Positions 45,399-59,420 are shown, numbered from the stretch's first letter. The stretch is DNA of 64,000 nucleotides from Voacanga thouarsii (GCA_026120185.1 JANUWF010001497.1:3646501-3710500), one strand, 5' to 3'. The notes: generated by a model not told the origin, from the letters alone. Made by a program: numbers and translations.

Positions 45399-46779
45399 CA
45401 TGTTGTTGGGAATGTGCGCTCTTAAACTAGGTTTTTGATATACAAAAATCGAATGTTTTAATAAAAGAATTTATTTCAGAAATTATTTGTGAATTTACTT
45501 TTTTATTTGTGCACAATTTCGTTTGGAAAAGACCTATTGTGTTTAAATAAGTGATCCATGTGAATGGAGGTCTTTTACAATAAGGTATGGATCATGGGTT
45601 ATTTAAGCACAATATTGTTCTTGGGGTTAAAATTTTCTTATGGTGATATTAAAAAATATTTAAAATGTAAAATACATCTATTTATATAGTAGGGGTATTT
45701 TGGTCATTTTAGTAGCCAAGGCGATGTGTCTTTTTGGTTATCGGAATAGTTCATAAGTCCTAATTAATTTTTTGGGTTGAGAAATTGATCTCAGTTGAGA
45801 GGGTTTTATTTTATTCAGGAAGTCTAATTTATTATTAGACTGGAATAAAATAAATTGAGAGAAATTTATTATCTGGTTTAATTGGTTAATTAATTATTTA
45901 GGGCCGATGTCCAGTTTGAATAATTAGAAAATTAATCGGGACTTAAACTAGAGGAAAATAATTAATACTTAATTATTTATTAGGTTATTTATTTAATTAA
46001 TCCCATGAAATAAATAATTAGAGTGTAATTATTTTTTTGTTCATTTGGGCACATTAATTATTTATTGGATTATTTATTTAATCTCAAGAAAAATAATTAA
46101 TGTTTATTACTTTGGGCTTTTCGGGTCCAAGAAAAATAATAAATATTATTTTTACCCAATTGCTTGGACCATAGGATTTTCCCGGACACAGTTCAGAAGA
46201 GTTTAGGGTGAAGCCAAAATGTATTTTGTTAATAATATTCGGGTGTTTGAAATATTAAATTCCGGAAAAATTATTTGTATCAAAATAATTATTTTGATTT
46301 CATGACTCTTGGCTTTTTGTGTGGAAAAATAAACTAAATTAGAAAAAAAATATAATTTCTCCCCGAGACTCTTGGCGCTCTGTCTCTCGTGCCTTTTCTC
46401 TTACTGGCTTTTGGTTTTTGTTTTCTTAACATAAGAAACCAAAGGAAGCCAACTGTGAGGAAGAGGAAAAATCTGAGACGCTCTTGTCATCCCAATTCTA
46501 TACTCACCAACTAAAGGTTAAGCTGTGGAATATTCTGAGAACTGAAGAGCCAAGCATTCATCGGAGGTGAAGAAGTTGGTTCCGAAAGCTTCAACCACGG
46601 GAGAGAAGGAAGCTGTTTTTTGGTGATTCAATTCATTCAACCATAATCTTCAAGGTTTAAGGCACCAAGAGGTATGGTTTTAATCCCTCCATGCTGCTGC
46701 CATGCTTTGTTATGGATTTTCTGTCCATTTTTATTCCCACCGTGCATGCTCTCTGTTTGTTTTCAAATCCTACACATGT
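45399..46779 (+). mobile_element. Solo Angela-like LTR inside Tekay LTR A
   Basis: 1371 bp (45404-46774), TGTTGGGAATGTGC...AATCCTACA, flanked by a perfect CATGT duplication (45399-45403, 46775-46779). LTR B reads straight through this point, which confirms the borders. No internal domain remains. Confidence 0.9.
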
Positions 46780-47212
46780 AGGTTGGAAAAGCCAAAATGC
46801 CACTCTTGATTTTTAACATTATTTATTGCTTGCCAGTACTTTTCGTTATAAAGTTCTTACACCTTGCATACATGAACTATTTTCACTGGACACTCAAAGC
46901 ACACACGGACTTACTGAGATTTTTATCTCATCACCCTTTTGCCATGTTTTCAGGTCAGTCCTGCTGTGGAGATGAGTAGATAGTTTGTTGCTTGCTTTGA
47001 AGGCCTTGTGTTATTTTCTTTATGTATTGCTTTGAGAGACGAGAGTATTCAATATATTCATGGATTTGTCTTGAATTCTTGGATTGTCATAATTTTTAAT
47101 TTTAAATTATTATTTTATTTTTGTTTGTGTGACCTAGTTACAAAGACTCCTTGTCCTTTAGATGGGGCGACATCCGCGGCCCTATTGGGCCTAGGTAGTA
47201 GGGTGTTACAAG

Positions 47213-47229
47213 TGGTATCAGAGTCTAGG
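47213..47229 (+). other. Primer-binding site of the main Tekay element
   Basis: TGGTATCAGAGTCTAGG two bases after LTR A; initiator tRNA-Met type. Confidence 0.9.
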
Positions 47230-47308
47230 TTTAGGAAAATATTGATAGTATATGTTGTATTTATTTAAGTTCAAATCTTTATCTAACCTATCTTGTTTAT
47301 GCTGTAGG

Positions 47309-47857
47309 ATGGTTAGAAAGCTTAGAACCGTGAGGAAAGGGCAGCAATGGCATCCTCCAATCCCCATCTACCCAGAAGACCTTCCAGTACCTCAGCCTGC
47401 TCCTCAGCCAATTATTCCTTTGGAAAATAGCAGTGATAATGAGGTTCCGATCAATAAGCCACCCCCAATACCTGTGATAGAAATGAGTTCTGACAGTGAA
47501 GATGAGGAGATAGACGTGGAGTATGTTCCCCACCCTCCTAGCCCTATAGTTGATTTATCAGCAAATAGTGATAACCCAGGGGAGATAGATTATGAATCTC
47601 CACCTAGGCCTTCCTTCTTTCCTCCATCCAACCAGGTTGAGACCGGGGAGAGTTCTAGGTGACCCAGGAAAGAGCCAATGCAGAGGTTTGCAAGTGGGGC
47701 TGAGATAGATTTCTCTAAGAACTCTGGGGGATGGTTGTATGAGGCTGATCCTGAATATTCCGATGAGGACTACAGGGTTGAGAGTTATTATGATCAGGAT
47801 GTTTATTTATTATTTTTCGTAAACTTTTATGGTGTTTTATTTCTGTTTTCTGTTTAA
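47309..47857 (+). pseudogene. Leader ORF of the main Tekay element
   Basis: It starts MVRKLRTVRKGQQWHPPIPI, is Pro-rich in the first 60 residues and acidic afterwards (EMSSDSEDEEIDVEY). A TGA at 47660 interrupts it, and the same frame continues with EPMQRFASGAEIDF and YEADPEYSDEDYR to 47857. It lies between the primer site and gag, outside the gag-pol frame. A related ORF occupies the same place in the gypsy element at 5092-4726. No known domain; function unknown. Confidence 0.55.
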
Positions 47858-48040
47858 ATTCAAGTGTATGCAAATAAGAGTACCTGAGTACTCTAAGATT
47901 TGAGAGAAAATTTATGAGCAATTCTTTAGACAAAATCTTACATCTGATTTTCTTTTACTTATATCTGACTGCGAATGCATGCTCAACTAAAATGATTTAA
48001 TTATTGAATGCATAAACTTATCATTTGGGTATGATTTAGA

Positions 48041-51000
48041 ATGGCACCTAAGCGCCGTGTAGCTTCGTCAAGCAGGAGAATTCCGGAAGTAGATCATGTG
48101 GCACCAAAAGTTGAGATAACCCAGATGTAATCACCCAACCGGGGTAATGAGAGTGAACCAGATATGGGAATGGGGTCTGAAGCACTGGTTGATGTGACGA
48201 TGGGATATGCATTCAGTAAGATGGCAGAGATTCTGTAGACCCTGACTGAGCGGAGAAACCCCAAAGGAGAAGATGAGGCATTAGAACGGTTTTTGAAATT
48301 TCAACCGCCCGTCTTCTTGGGCAAAGCTGACCAAGATTAGAAAGCTGAGCAATGGATCGAGCAGATGGAAGACATATTTGCTACGCTCTAGTACACTGCA
48401 GAGCGAATGGTTAAGTTTGCTACATTCCGTTTGAAGGACCCAGCTCGGGCATGGTGGCAGCGAGTTCAGGACGATTGGGAGATGGTTGGTCAGGAATGGA
48501 CGTAGTCCAACTTTGTTGAAGTATTCAGAACTAAGTATATCCCTCAGTGGATAGTGGAAAAGTAGGAGGACAAGTTCCAGAATTTAAAGCAGGGATGCAT
48601 AACAGTGGCCCAGTACGTAGCACAGTTCACCCAGCTATCGAAGTACTGCAAGAGGCTAGTGGACACCGAGCAAAATAGGATGAGGCAGTTTGTCAAGGGA
48701 TTGAGGCAGGAATTGAGGAGGGCATTGACACCTTCTCCACTAACGACCTATTCGAGGGTCGTGGACGCGGCTACCCAAACAGAAAATGCGGACCACAACA
48801 GAATAGCGTCGAGGCTTTTCTAGCCGCCAAGGCAACCTTAGAGACACTTCCAGAGACAGCAATCCAAAAAGCGCCCCGCCAACCAGCAGTGGCAGAATCG
48901 GGGAAAGCAAGCCCGGACAGCACTAGTTGGTCCTATGCAGAACCTTCCGTTATGTCGGCAGTGTGGGAAAAAAGGCCACACAGAGAAGACCTGTTTGTCT
49001 AAATGAGGTAAATGAAAATGTTATCACTGCGGCCACCCGAACCACCTGCGGAACGCCTGCCCTAAACTGTACCGAGTCGGGCAAGGAAATTCGGCTCAGA
49101 ATCCAGGACCCAATAGAGCCAATGCCATGGGAGAATCTGGGAGTGGAGCACCAAAGCCTCAAGTAAAAGCCAAGGTATTCGCTCTCAACAGAGAGGAGGT
49201 TGGAACCGATGCAGCAGTAGTGGAAGGTACGTTTACTATCCAAGGACGTTCCGTTAATGCATTGATAGATCCTGACTCTACACATTCCTATTTAAATAAG
49301 ATCTGTGTATGTCATTTGGGTTGGGATGGAGTGGAGCTACCTTTTACCTTATTGGTAAGTACACCTTTGGGAAAGATAGTGCAAGTAGATCAGTATGTGC
49401 GAAATTGTAAAATTGATGTTGGGAGAGAAAGCTTGGAGGGAGATTTGATAGTGTTAGATATTGAGGATTATGATTTGATATTGGGAATGGATTGGCTAAC
49501 AAAGTATGGGGCTAGAGTAGACTGTAAGAATAAATCAATCCAGTTCATTAGACTGGGTTGTGATGTGTTGGAATTCGACGGCAAGAGAGTGAAAGAATTG
49601 AAATATTTGATAGCGGGGGCTAAGGCCCGGAAATTGCTGAAATAAGAATGTCAAGGATACCTAGCTTATGTGATAAACAAGCCAAATGACCAGTGCACTC
49701 TGGAGGACACCGAGGTAGTGAAGGACTTTCTCGATGTGTTCCCAGCGGAACTTACCTCTCTACCTCCCAGCTGAGAAGTTGAATTCACCATTGACCTAGT
49801 TTTGGGAGCCGAACCAGTATCTCAGACCCCGTATCGGATGGCACCGACAGAGCTGAAAGAACCGAAAGAGTTGTTAGAAGAGTTAGTGAAGCAAGGCTAC
49901 ATCAGACCTAGCACGTTGCCTTGGGAAGCACCCGTACTGTTTGTGAAGAAGAAGGACGGGACTCTGAGACTGTGTATTAACTATCGGGGCTTGAACAATC
50001 TGACGATCAAGAACAAGTATCCCCTACCGCTAATTGATGAGCTGTTCGACCAGTTACAAGGATCCAGTTGCTACTCCAAATTGGACCTGAGGCAAGGGTA
50101 CTATCAAGTGCGGATAAAAGATGAGGATATCCCCAAGACGGCCTTCAACACTATATATGGACACTATGAGTTCGTGGTAATGCCGTTCGGGGTGACCAAT
50201 GCTCCAGCAGTGTTCATGAATTTGATGCATCGAGTGTTTCAACCCTATTTGGACAAGTTTGTGGTGGGCTTCATCGACGATATTCTAATTTATTCCAAGA
50301 GTCTGAGGGAGCATGCAGAACATCTTAAGCTCGTATTAGAGAAACTGCGAGCACAAAAGCTTTTCGCCAAGTTTAGCAAGTGTGAGTTCTGGCTGGATAG
50401 TGTAGCATTTCTTGGCCACGTGGTGACCAAGGAGGGAATCAAGGTAGACCCAACAAAGGTTGAAGTAGTGTTAGACTGGAAGTAACTGGAGAACATCACT
50501 GAGATTCAAAACTTCTTGGGATTGGCTGGTTACTATTGGAGGTTTATCAAAGGATTTTCAACGCTCGCATCGCCTATGACCCGACTGCTAAGAAAAGATG
50601 TTCCATTCGTTTGGAGTGAAAAATATGAGAAGGGTTTCCAAGAGTTGAAGCAAAGATTGATGACAGCACCAGTGTTGAGTCTGCTAAAGAGAGATAAGCC
50701 TTACGCTCTATATACCGATGCTTCAAAGGAAGGATTGGGAGAAGTTTTGATGCAAGACCGGAAAGTGATCACTTATGCTTCCCGGAAGTTGAGGCCTTAT
50801 GAAATCAACTACCCTACGCATGATCTAGAGTTGGCGGCCATTGTGTTCACTCTAAAGAAATGGTGACACTATCTGTACGGGGCGGAATATGAAGTGTTCA
50901 CTGACCACAAGAACTTGAAGTACATCTTCACCTAGAAGGATTTGAATTTGAGACAGCGAAGGTGGATGGAATTTTTGGAAGAGTACCGTTGTCCAATCAA

Positions 51001-52582
51001 CTATCACCCCGGGAAGACGAACGTTGTTGCTGATGCCCTGAGCAGAAAAGTTAGTATGGCTAGATTAAGAGTGTAGGAGATTCAAGTAGTTCAGGATGTG
51101 TTAGACAGAAGAGTGGAAGTGCAAGAGAAGAGAATTATTGTTAGCAACCTGAAGTTGACACCAGATCTAAGGCAGGAAATTGTGGAAGCTCAGCAAAGTA
51201 GCGCAGAATTTCAGCTTTTCAAGGACAAGAAGCTTAAACGGCAAGACAGTGAATTCCGGCAAGACGAGGCAGGAGTTTTGCATTTCAGGGATCGGTTGTG
51301 TGTGCCCGGAGAGCATCAATTGAAAGACAGGATATTGGGAGAAGTGCATAAGAACATGTACGCCATTCATCCGAGGGAAGTCAAAATGTACTAGGATTTG
51401 AAAAGGGCCTATTGGTGGCCCGAAATGAAGCAGGATGTGGTAAAATATGTCTCGACATATCTCACCTGTCAGAAGATCAAAGTGGAGCATAAGAAGTCAG
51501 CGGGACTGTTACAATCGTTGCCAGTAACTGAATGGAAGTGACCATGGATTTTGTCACCGGACTTCCTATGTCAAGGACCCAGAAGGACATCATATGGGTG
51601 GTAGTGGATCGACTGACCAAATCAGCACATTTCATACCAGTGAATGTAAAAGATTCCATGGAGAAGTTGGCTCAGGCCTATGTATGAGAAATAGTCCGAC
51701 TCCATTGAGTGCCTTCAAGTATTGTGTCTGACCGAGACCCAAGGTTTACGTCTCGATTTTGGGGCAAGTTTCAAGAATCAATAGGGTCGAGTCTGAAGTT
51801 CAGTACAACGGTGCATCCGCAAATCGATGGGCAGTCAGAAAGGTTTATTCAGATATTAGAGGATATGCTAAGAGCGTGTGTTCTGGATTTCAGGGATAAG
51901 TGGATCAAGTGTGTGTCGTATGCAGAATTTTCGTATAATAATAGTTATCAAACTTCAATTGGGATGGCTCTGTATGAGGCCCTGTATGGACGCAAGTGTC
52001 AGGTACCGCTATACTGAAGTTGGTCAGAAGATGGACACATAACCAAAACTGGAGAAGTCTGTGTCCAAAAAATGTTGGACAAAGTTAAGTTAATCAGGGA
52101 AAGGTTGAAGGCAGCTCAGAGCCGATAAAAGAGCTATGCAGATAATAGGTGGAGAGAGTTAGAGTTTCAAATAGGAGACAGTGTATTTCTGAGATTGACG
52201 CCGAATAGAGGCATCTTGAAGCATCCGAAAGGTGGAAAGCTGAATCCGAGGTATTTGGGACCGTTCCCGATAAAGGAAAGGATTGGACCAGTAATATATC
52301 GATTGGACTTGCCAGATGGATTGATGGTAATTCATGACGTGTTTCATGAGTCACAGCTGAAGAAGTACAATGCCGATCCCGGTCATGTTCTGAATAATGA
52401 GCAGTTGGTGTTGCAACCCGATCTCAGTTATGTGGAGAAACTCGAGCGAATATTGGACCGCAGTATCAAGAATCTCCGGAACAAGCAGATACCGATGGTA
52501 AAAGTTCAGTGAGAGCATCATGGCACGCGAGATGCCACATGGGAATAAGAAAAGTGGGTAAAGCAGAAGTATTCCAATCTGA
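48041..52582 (+). pseudogene. Tekay gag-pol polyprotein, one frame with about twenty stops
   Basis: From MAPKRRVASSSRR at 48041 a single frame runs to about 51540, then continues shifted after a small deletion. Order: gag; two intact CCHC knuckles (CRQCGKKGHTEKTC, CYHCGHPNHLRNAC, about 48953-49060); protease with its D-S-G changed to D-P-D (about 49265); reverse transcriptase with [10 protein letters not shown] (about 50270); RNase H with [10 protein letters not shown]; integrase with HHCC partly lost (TYLTCQ, one Cys to Tyr) but D, D and E of the core present (MDFVTGLP; VSDRDPRF; DGQSERF); a GPY/F module; and a chromodomain-like end. The order and chromodomain place it in the Tekay/Del chromoviruses. 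The stops make it inactive. Confidence 0.9.
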
Positions 52583-52879
52583 GATAGAGGTATGCCTGAA
52601 TTTCGGGACGAAATTCTCTTAAGGAGTGGAGGATGTGAAACCCCAATTAAAACCAACCTTAGAGTAAGGGGGGTCGGGATGCATATCATGTTTTCTTGCA
52701 TGCATAAATATATTTTTGTATGATTTTATGCACTTTGGATTTGTGATTTGTGGTCTAGACGGTTTAATTGTGCTTATTGAGTAAAAAGAGCAAAATGGTA
52801 ATTTTGCTTGAGGTGGAAATAGGGAGATAGCTTGAGGGTTAAATAGGAAAAATCTTTGGGAGAGAAAATAAGAACAAGA

Positions 52880-52940
52880 ATTGTTGTGGTTTAGTGGTTA
52901 GAGCTTTGAAATAAATCCTTGAGGTCTTGAGTTCAAATTC
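52880..52940 (+). other. tRNA-like segment in Tekay LTR, copy 3
   Basis: Same arrangement as the copies at 40771 and 41869. Confidence 0.45.
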
Positions 52941-54544
52941 CATCATTGGAGTTTTAGCATGATTAAATCTTTTTTTTGATAGGTAGGCTATTTTCGGCCC
53001 TTGCATGCCTTAGGGAGGAGTAGGAGTGTTGTCCTAGGGGAGACATGAAAGGAATGTCCTAATCCTACTCTTGTGCCCTACAAAAATTTCTAAGGAATTC
53101 ATACCCTTTTTGATCTCTAACTTCCCTTAATTCTTAATCAATTAAGTTGCTCAATTACCTAAGCCATTTTTATTTCCAGAAAATTCCAACAAGGTTCTGT
53201 GATTTTGAAGCTTCAAAAATGCCTCTTGGAGGATGGAATTTTATCTGAAAATGGGGAAGAGTTATGGAAGGTTCCCAAGGGAATTAAACTCCATGGTTGA
53301 ACTTTCAAACTCCAACCTATAGGTATTCATCTTCTTCATGTAGTAATCTGAAAATTTTTCCAGCTTCTTGATCAGTCCAATTATCAAAATCTTCAACCAT
53401 CTTTTTCTTTCAGATACTGTCAGAAAAATAACCAATTTACTCAGCTTAAAGACTGAAAACTTTGGCCAAAATTCAGACTGCTCAAAGCTGTGCAAGCCAA
53501 AGAAAATTCTGGGCAAGTTCGCAGCATAGCAGTTCGAAAAATCAAGCTGTTCTTCCAGCTTTCAAACCAGCAATTTGACCATATCTTCCCTCCATAAAGA
53601 AGGCTAGAAACCAGCCTTAAAGGACCCTCCAATATCCCTTCATACCTTCTACAAGTTAGCTGAAACATTGCTGAAAAATCTACACAGGAATTCCTGCAAG
53701 CCATGCGAAAGACCAACCAGAAATTTTAGCCTTACTCCTTCTCCAACCTTGTCCAAAAAACTCCTCTAACTTTCTATAAAACCCACCTTGGTCAGCCATG
53801 AACTGAACTTCATCATCTCGACCATTGTTTTGCATGAAAAGAGCTCCATGGCTACCCCTTAAATCACTCCATCAATCGCTACAATCAAGCCTTCAATTGT
53901 AGTCCAAAATTCCAGCAAATTATTTCATCAAACTTCCACGGATTAAGCCTCAACTATCCAGAAAATTCCCTCACCATTACACTCCATAATTCTGCCACCC
54001 TAAAACTCATTCAAACATTATTCATCTTAGCAAAATTCCCGCCAAACCAGTCGGCCATTGAAACTCCCAAAAGACCTCCCTCAACCAAGATATTCTTACC
54101 ATAATTGCTACCATAATTCACTCCCTAAATTACTCCTTTTGAGTTTCAAACAACCAGCTTTCCTTCTTCTCCCAAATCTGAAAATCTAATTACCAGAATT
54201 CTCCAATCCATTCGGCCACCTTTTCCAAGCAAAATTTTGGCCAGCCTTCCTCCATTCTCTCCATTCTCTCCAAACCTCCAAGAACATCAAGAATACACAC
54301 CACCATTCTCCATGCCTAAGACCACTCTAAACCCCTTCAATCTTATCCAAAAACTCCAGATCACATCTATTCTTTCTCTTGAATCCATTTCTGCAATTTA
54401 TAACATCAAACGCTGAATTAAGGTTCCCATTTCGAATAAAAAAAACTAGAATTTTCTTGAAGGCTCAAAAACACTCTCAAGGTAAACATGATCGACTATC
54501 TCCATCTGCTTTCACCTTCGACCTTTAATGAAATAAACTAATAA

Positions 54545-54553
54545 ACTCTCTCT

Positions 54554-54592
<39 letters not shown>
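54545..54592. repeat. (CT)n microsatellite in Tekay LTR B
   Basis: Interrupted CT run at the same LTR position as 43518, but shorter. Confidence 0.95.
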
Positions 54593-55251
54593 GCCGAAAT
54601 GGTCACTCCAACCATGGCCATTTTTCTTCTTCCTCCTTGGACGGATCAAGCCTTCCAAGCATGAGGATTCTCTTGAAACTTCTTCAAGGTAGCCATCATT
54701 CAAGTAAGCCTCTTCAATCTTCTCTTTAAATTCGAGATTCATGTCTTTTGGATGTTGTTGGAGAAGGATGGATTATGTTTGGAGTTGGGATTGATGTATG
54801 AGGATAATTTGTCTTGGTTAAGTTTTATGATGTTTGAGGATTTGTTGCATGTGCTTCATGTTGTGAGTTAGTATGAATGATTAAGCATGCTAGATATTAT
54901 GTCACCTTTGGGGAATAGGGTTTTATGTTCTTGTATTCTTGTTGAGTCCATGAATATGATTATGTTTAGTGGAGTTTGGATCATGTGTTAGTAGATTTGG
55001 ATCTATGCTTTGGATGGTTTGTTGATTGGTGTTGAGTGTATGTTCATGATTAGCAATAGGAATTATGATCATGACCTTGTTGTTCCTAAGCTATTTAAGT
55101 TAACCAATTTTATTTCATTAATAAAATTTAATACTATATGTTTTCTTCTAATGATCTCGAAACCCTAGGAAGATTTGGAATTGGATTGATATATGAAATA
55201 ATGATATTTTAGCCAAATACATGATGTCCTTTATTACAAATAAAATATATA

Positions 55252-57204
55252 AATATTGATAGGACCTAAATTAGTCATATTTTTCCTAGTTATTTGAGGT
55301 CATTTTGTGATACATTTTATACAATAACTAGTCACATTCCTTCATATTTTATATTTCTTTAGAAAAATACTTTTCTGTAATTTTATGTAAAAATAAGGAA
55401 AAATTAGAGATAAAATGGGGATTTTGCATTATAGGACCGGCACCAACCCCGAAAGTGGAGCTGGCGCCGGATAGCTACTGTGGAACAGAGAAGTGCGCAA
55501 AGAAATTAAATGAAATGGGGAAGTGCAGAGAATTTGGAAGCCAACAGAGGCTGCTACAATTGAAAGGAAAAGGAAGAAATTGGTTCGGCGTCAAGCAAGC
55601 CGACGACAGCAATAGAAATTACAAACAAAGTAGCCAAGGCAATTGAAATCGGTGGGGCCCAAGTGCAAAGGAGATGTCAACAATGGTGGCTGCAAAAGAC
55701 AAAAACAAACGAACAAGAAGCAGCAATTTTCGGTGGGTTTTTATGGTAAGTGGCTCAATTAAGCTAAGGCAAGGGAACAAAGGAAATTCGATGGAATTCG
55801 GCTCAGCAAGCCGATGCAAAACAGAAAGTGAAAAACACAATTTTGGTGGCTTAAAGGAGAAATGTGGCTCATGCGAGCCGACATTACAAGAGGAGAAATT
55901 CGGTGGCTTCAGCGGCTCAATTGGAAGCCAATTGCAGATTTCACAAATTCCAAATTCAACAAAAATTGCAAATCTTCAGCACAACACGACAAGACAAAAT
56001 CCAAATTGAAGTCCAAATCCAATTGAAGTCAAAATTGAATTTCCAATTCAAAAAGTCAAAGACGGTGGACAATTAAATTCTTTTAGGATTTTATTTAGTA
56101 ATTTCTATTCCTTTTTAGTTTTGGATTATTTTTTAGTAATTACTTCTTCTTTATTTAGGACTCTTTTAGGAATTTTGTAAACCTATAAATAAAGGCCAAT
56201 TTACCCTAGAAAGGGTGGTGCACAATGTAGGGACTTAGATTTATTTTTAAGTGCATCACCAATATTTTTTGAAAATAAATAGTTCAAGGAGGATTATACA
56301 AGAAGGTTTATGAAGGAGAGAAAAGAAGGCTTGTCTATGAGTATTTATTTCTTTCCTGTGTTTTCTTTTTCTTAAACAATGATATGTTAATTGTTTTATT
56401 GTAATTTGACATTATTTTAGATATTCATGATATTTAGAGGTATTTGATCTTTTGATTAATTGATTGTTCTTCTTGGTATTCAATTACTTGGGCATATTAC
56501 AAGATTAATTGATTGTTTCTTTTCATTAGCTTGCTAGACCAAAGAGGTTAATGATAGTTTCAATTGATTAATTTCATATTAATTGGTTGTTAACTTGCTA
56601 GACCAAAGAGGTTAATTGCTAAATATTGAGTAATTGAAGGTTAATTGATGTTTGCCAGACCAAGGATTCATTGATTAATTTCATGTGTTAAATTTGCCAG
56701 ACCAAGAAAATTTAATTAAGGATTGTGCTTAATGTATCTTTTGGATGAATTAGTTGAGACAGACCAAGTGATGTTAATTTATCTAGAAGGTAGTGATTAG
56801 TTGAGACAGACAAAGTAATACTAATTTATCTTTATCCTTCATGGTGCCAAGAGAAGAATTAGTTATGATACTGGTTAGTTTCTTTAAGGTCAACTTTGTC
56901 TAAACAATGGTTTGAGTTACATACTTCTCCATCCTTGACATGTATGTATTTTTAGTTTTCTTTTATTTTGATTTTCCTTTTTATTTATTTTTCACTTTAT
57001 CGAGTCGGTTAAATAATGAAAGAAAGGTAATTAATGTCTACTTGTTCCTTGAGGATCGACACTCGTTTGAACCCTATGATCTGTTAATGATGAGTACGCT
57101 TGCTCATATGTGTGATTTGGGTTGAACATTTTAATTTAAACTTGATTAGGAATGTTCTTAGTTGTTATATGATTTTTACACCCAAGTCCGGATACATCAA
57201 ATAT
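55252..57204 (+). mobile_element. Solo LTR of the LARD-like family inside Tekay LTR B
   Basis: 1943 bp (55257-57199), TGATAGGACCTAAATTAG...GGATACATCA, flanked by a perfect AATAT duplication (55252-55256, 57200-57204). Both ends match the LTR of the element at 34949-62095 read on the minus strand (for example CTAGTTATTTGAGG near the start and TTTTTACACCCAA near the end). It has about 440 bp of extra or diverged central sequence. Short ORFs inside are not supported as genes. Confidence 0.9.
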
Positions 57205-58771
57205 TATATATAATAATATTAAATAAAGCTTTTTATATATATAATCATGATAGGTAAAATATTAATCTTGTAAATCATATATTCATAAATACTAATAAAA
57301 TTTCTTTTTTTTTTCTTTTTATCAAAACATATTAAAATTTACTTACTATTAATTTTATTTACCAATTATTTTCTAACCATTAATTATTAATATATTATTA
57401 TTTTAAATAATATCATCTATGGCCTAGGACCCTTCATCAAATAAACCCTAATTAATTTATAACAAGATTTAAACCTATAACTTATTAGTAACCATTTCAC
57501 AAACCCTAGTTATTTTATTATCAAGCTAGATTTAGTTTATAAAATTCTTTTTATCATCTAGCCTTAAAGTTTGAAACATTAGGGTCATGATTGTAGTAAG
57601 TTGATCTAGGATTATTTATAAAAGTAAATTTTGGCTTGAGTTTAATTATGGCTTGTGTTTACCCCAGGCGAGGTTAGGTCAGCTTTTGGAGATCTTTGAT
57701 TTATCTCAAGCAAAGAATCATGTAAGCTCCTACATAAAACTTGTTTGTTGTAAAAAGTTACTATGGCAAGCTAAACACGAAGTATGTGAACACTTATATG
57801 GTAAAGGTAATTAAGGACTGTTTCCTTACTTGTTTCAGTCAAACTAATTATTTGAAAATCAACAAGCAGTTTTACTCAAACACCAAACTATTTCTAAAAC
57901 CAATTTTGAAACGGACTTTAGAAACCCTTAATTACTATTTTCAAGTAAAGCTATGTTTTATCAATTTTCTCCCAAGTGGGATAAACTACATTGAGTACTC
58001 AATAAGGGTAGGCTAGTAGTACTAGTTTTGAAGAGTAAGAGCGAGTCTTCTAGCAGGAGGCCACCTCCAAAAGATGAACTCAACTTGGAAAAGTAACAGT
58101 ACTACTTGGTCATGCCGATCTGAGCTAGCAAGTTTTAGTCATGTGGACTGTGTGTTGCCGGAGTGGACAACTGGTTTTATTTGGGTGTAGAGAATGAGGA
58201 GTATCTCACCCGGTAGGCCAATTACCTACCTTTTTGTCAGTCTGCACAAAGTGTGGCATTCTAACCGTTGTATGGTTATGGGGCACAACGTGTGGTAACC
58301 CATGACCGTCCTTTTTAGTGGTTGATTTTATTGTACATGTATGGTTGGAAAAGCCAAAACACCACTCTTGATTTTTAACATTGTTTATTGCTTGCCAGTA
58401 CTTTTCCTTATGAAGTTCTTACACCTTGCATACATGAACTGTTTTCACTGGACACTCAAAGCACACACAGACTTATTGAGATTTTTATCTCATCACCCTT
58501 TTGCCATGTTTTCAGGTCGGTCCTGCTGTGGAGTGAGTAGATAGTTTGTTGCTTGCTTTGAAGGCCTTGTGTTATTTTCTTTATATATTGCTTTGAGAGA
58601 CAAGAGTATTCAATGTATTCATGGATTTATCTTGAATTCTTGGATTGTCATAATTTTTAATTTTAAAGTATTGTTTTATTTTTGTTTGTATGACCTAGTT
58701 ATAAAGACTCTTTATCCTTTGGACGGGGCGACATCCCCGGCCCTGTTGGGCCTAGGTAGTGGGGTGTTACA

Positions 58772-59332
58772 AGAAATCCTCCCACCATTGCACTCAACAT
58801 TTCGGCCAACCTATAGCTCCTTCAACCCTCATCCATTTCAACAAAATCACAGCAAAACCAGTCGGCCATTGTAGTTCCAAGAGTTTCCATCAATCAAACA
58901 ACATTACCACATCTTCTACCTTGAAACACTTCATGAATTACTCCATTTGAATTTCAAACAACTAGCTTTCCCTCTTCTCCCTAATCTGAAAATCAGATCA
59001 CAAGAATTCCTCAATCATTCAGCCAACACTTTCAGCCTTTCATCCAGCTCTCTCTCCAATTCTCTCCATTTCTCCAAGAACACCAAGAACACACACTACC
59101 TTTCTTCAAGTCTAAGACCACTCAAAACACCTCCAAACCCTTCCATTAACTCCAGATCACACCTACTCACTCCCTAAAGTCCATTTTTGGATTTTATAAC
59201 ATCAAATATTGAAAACAAAAATCTGCTAACAAATCAAAAACCAGAATTTTCTTGAAGTCTCAAGAACTATATCAAGGTAATCAAGAACAATTTTGTTTAT
59301 CTTCTTTCCCTTCAATCTGTAACATAACATAC

Positions 59333-59420
<88 letters not shown>

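Larger units (their letters stand above)
41624..47210 (+). repeat. Tekay LTR A (5' LTR of the main element), with a solo LTR inside
   Basis: It begins TGTGAAACCCC and ends GGGGTGTTACA (here AGGGTGTTACA), with the primer site following. Without the solo LTR at 45404-46774 and its target duplication it is about 4.2 kb, close to LTR B (about 4.19 kb). LTRs this long are typical of Tekay/Del elements. It contains a CT microsatellite and a tRNA-like segment, and no gene. Confidence 0.9.
52634..58771 (+). repeat. Tekay LTR B (3' LTR), with a solo LTR inside
   Basis: It starts TGTGAAACCCC after a purine tract and ends GGGGTGTTACA. Without the insertion at 55257-57199 it is about 4.19 kb and aligns with LTR A throughout with few differences. 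Confidence 0.9.

Noticed and set aside
55455..56076. Three overlapping ORFs in the solo LTR at 55257-57199
   Set aside because: They lie in locally GC-richer LTR sequence, overlap in different frames and match nothing. The matching segment is absent from the related LTR.
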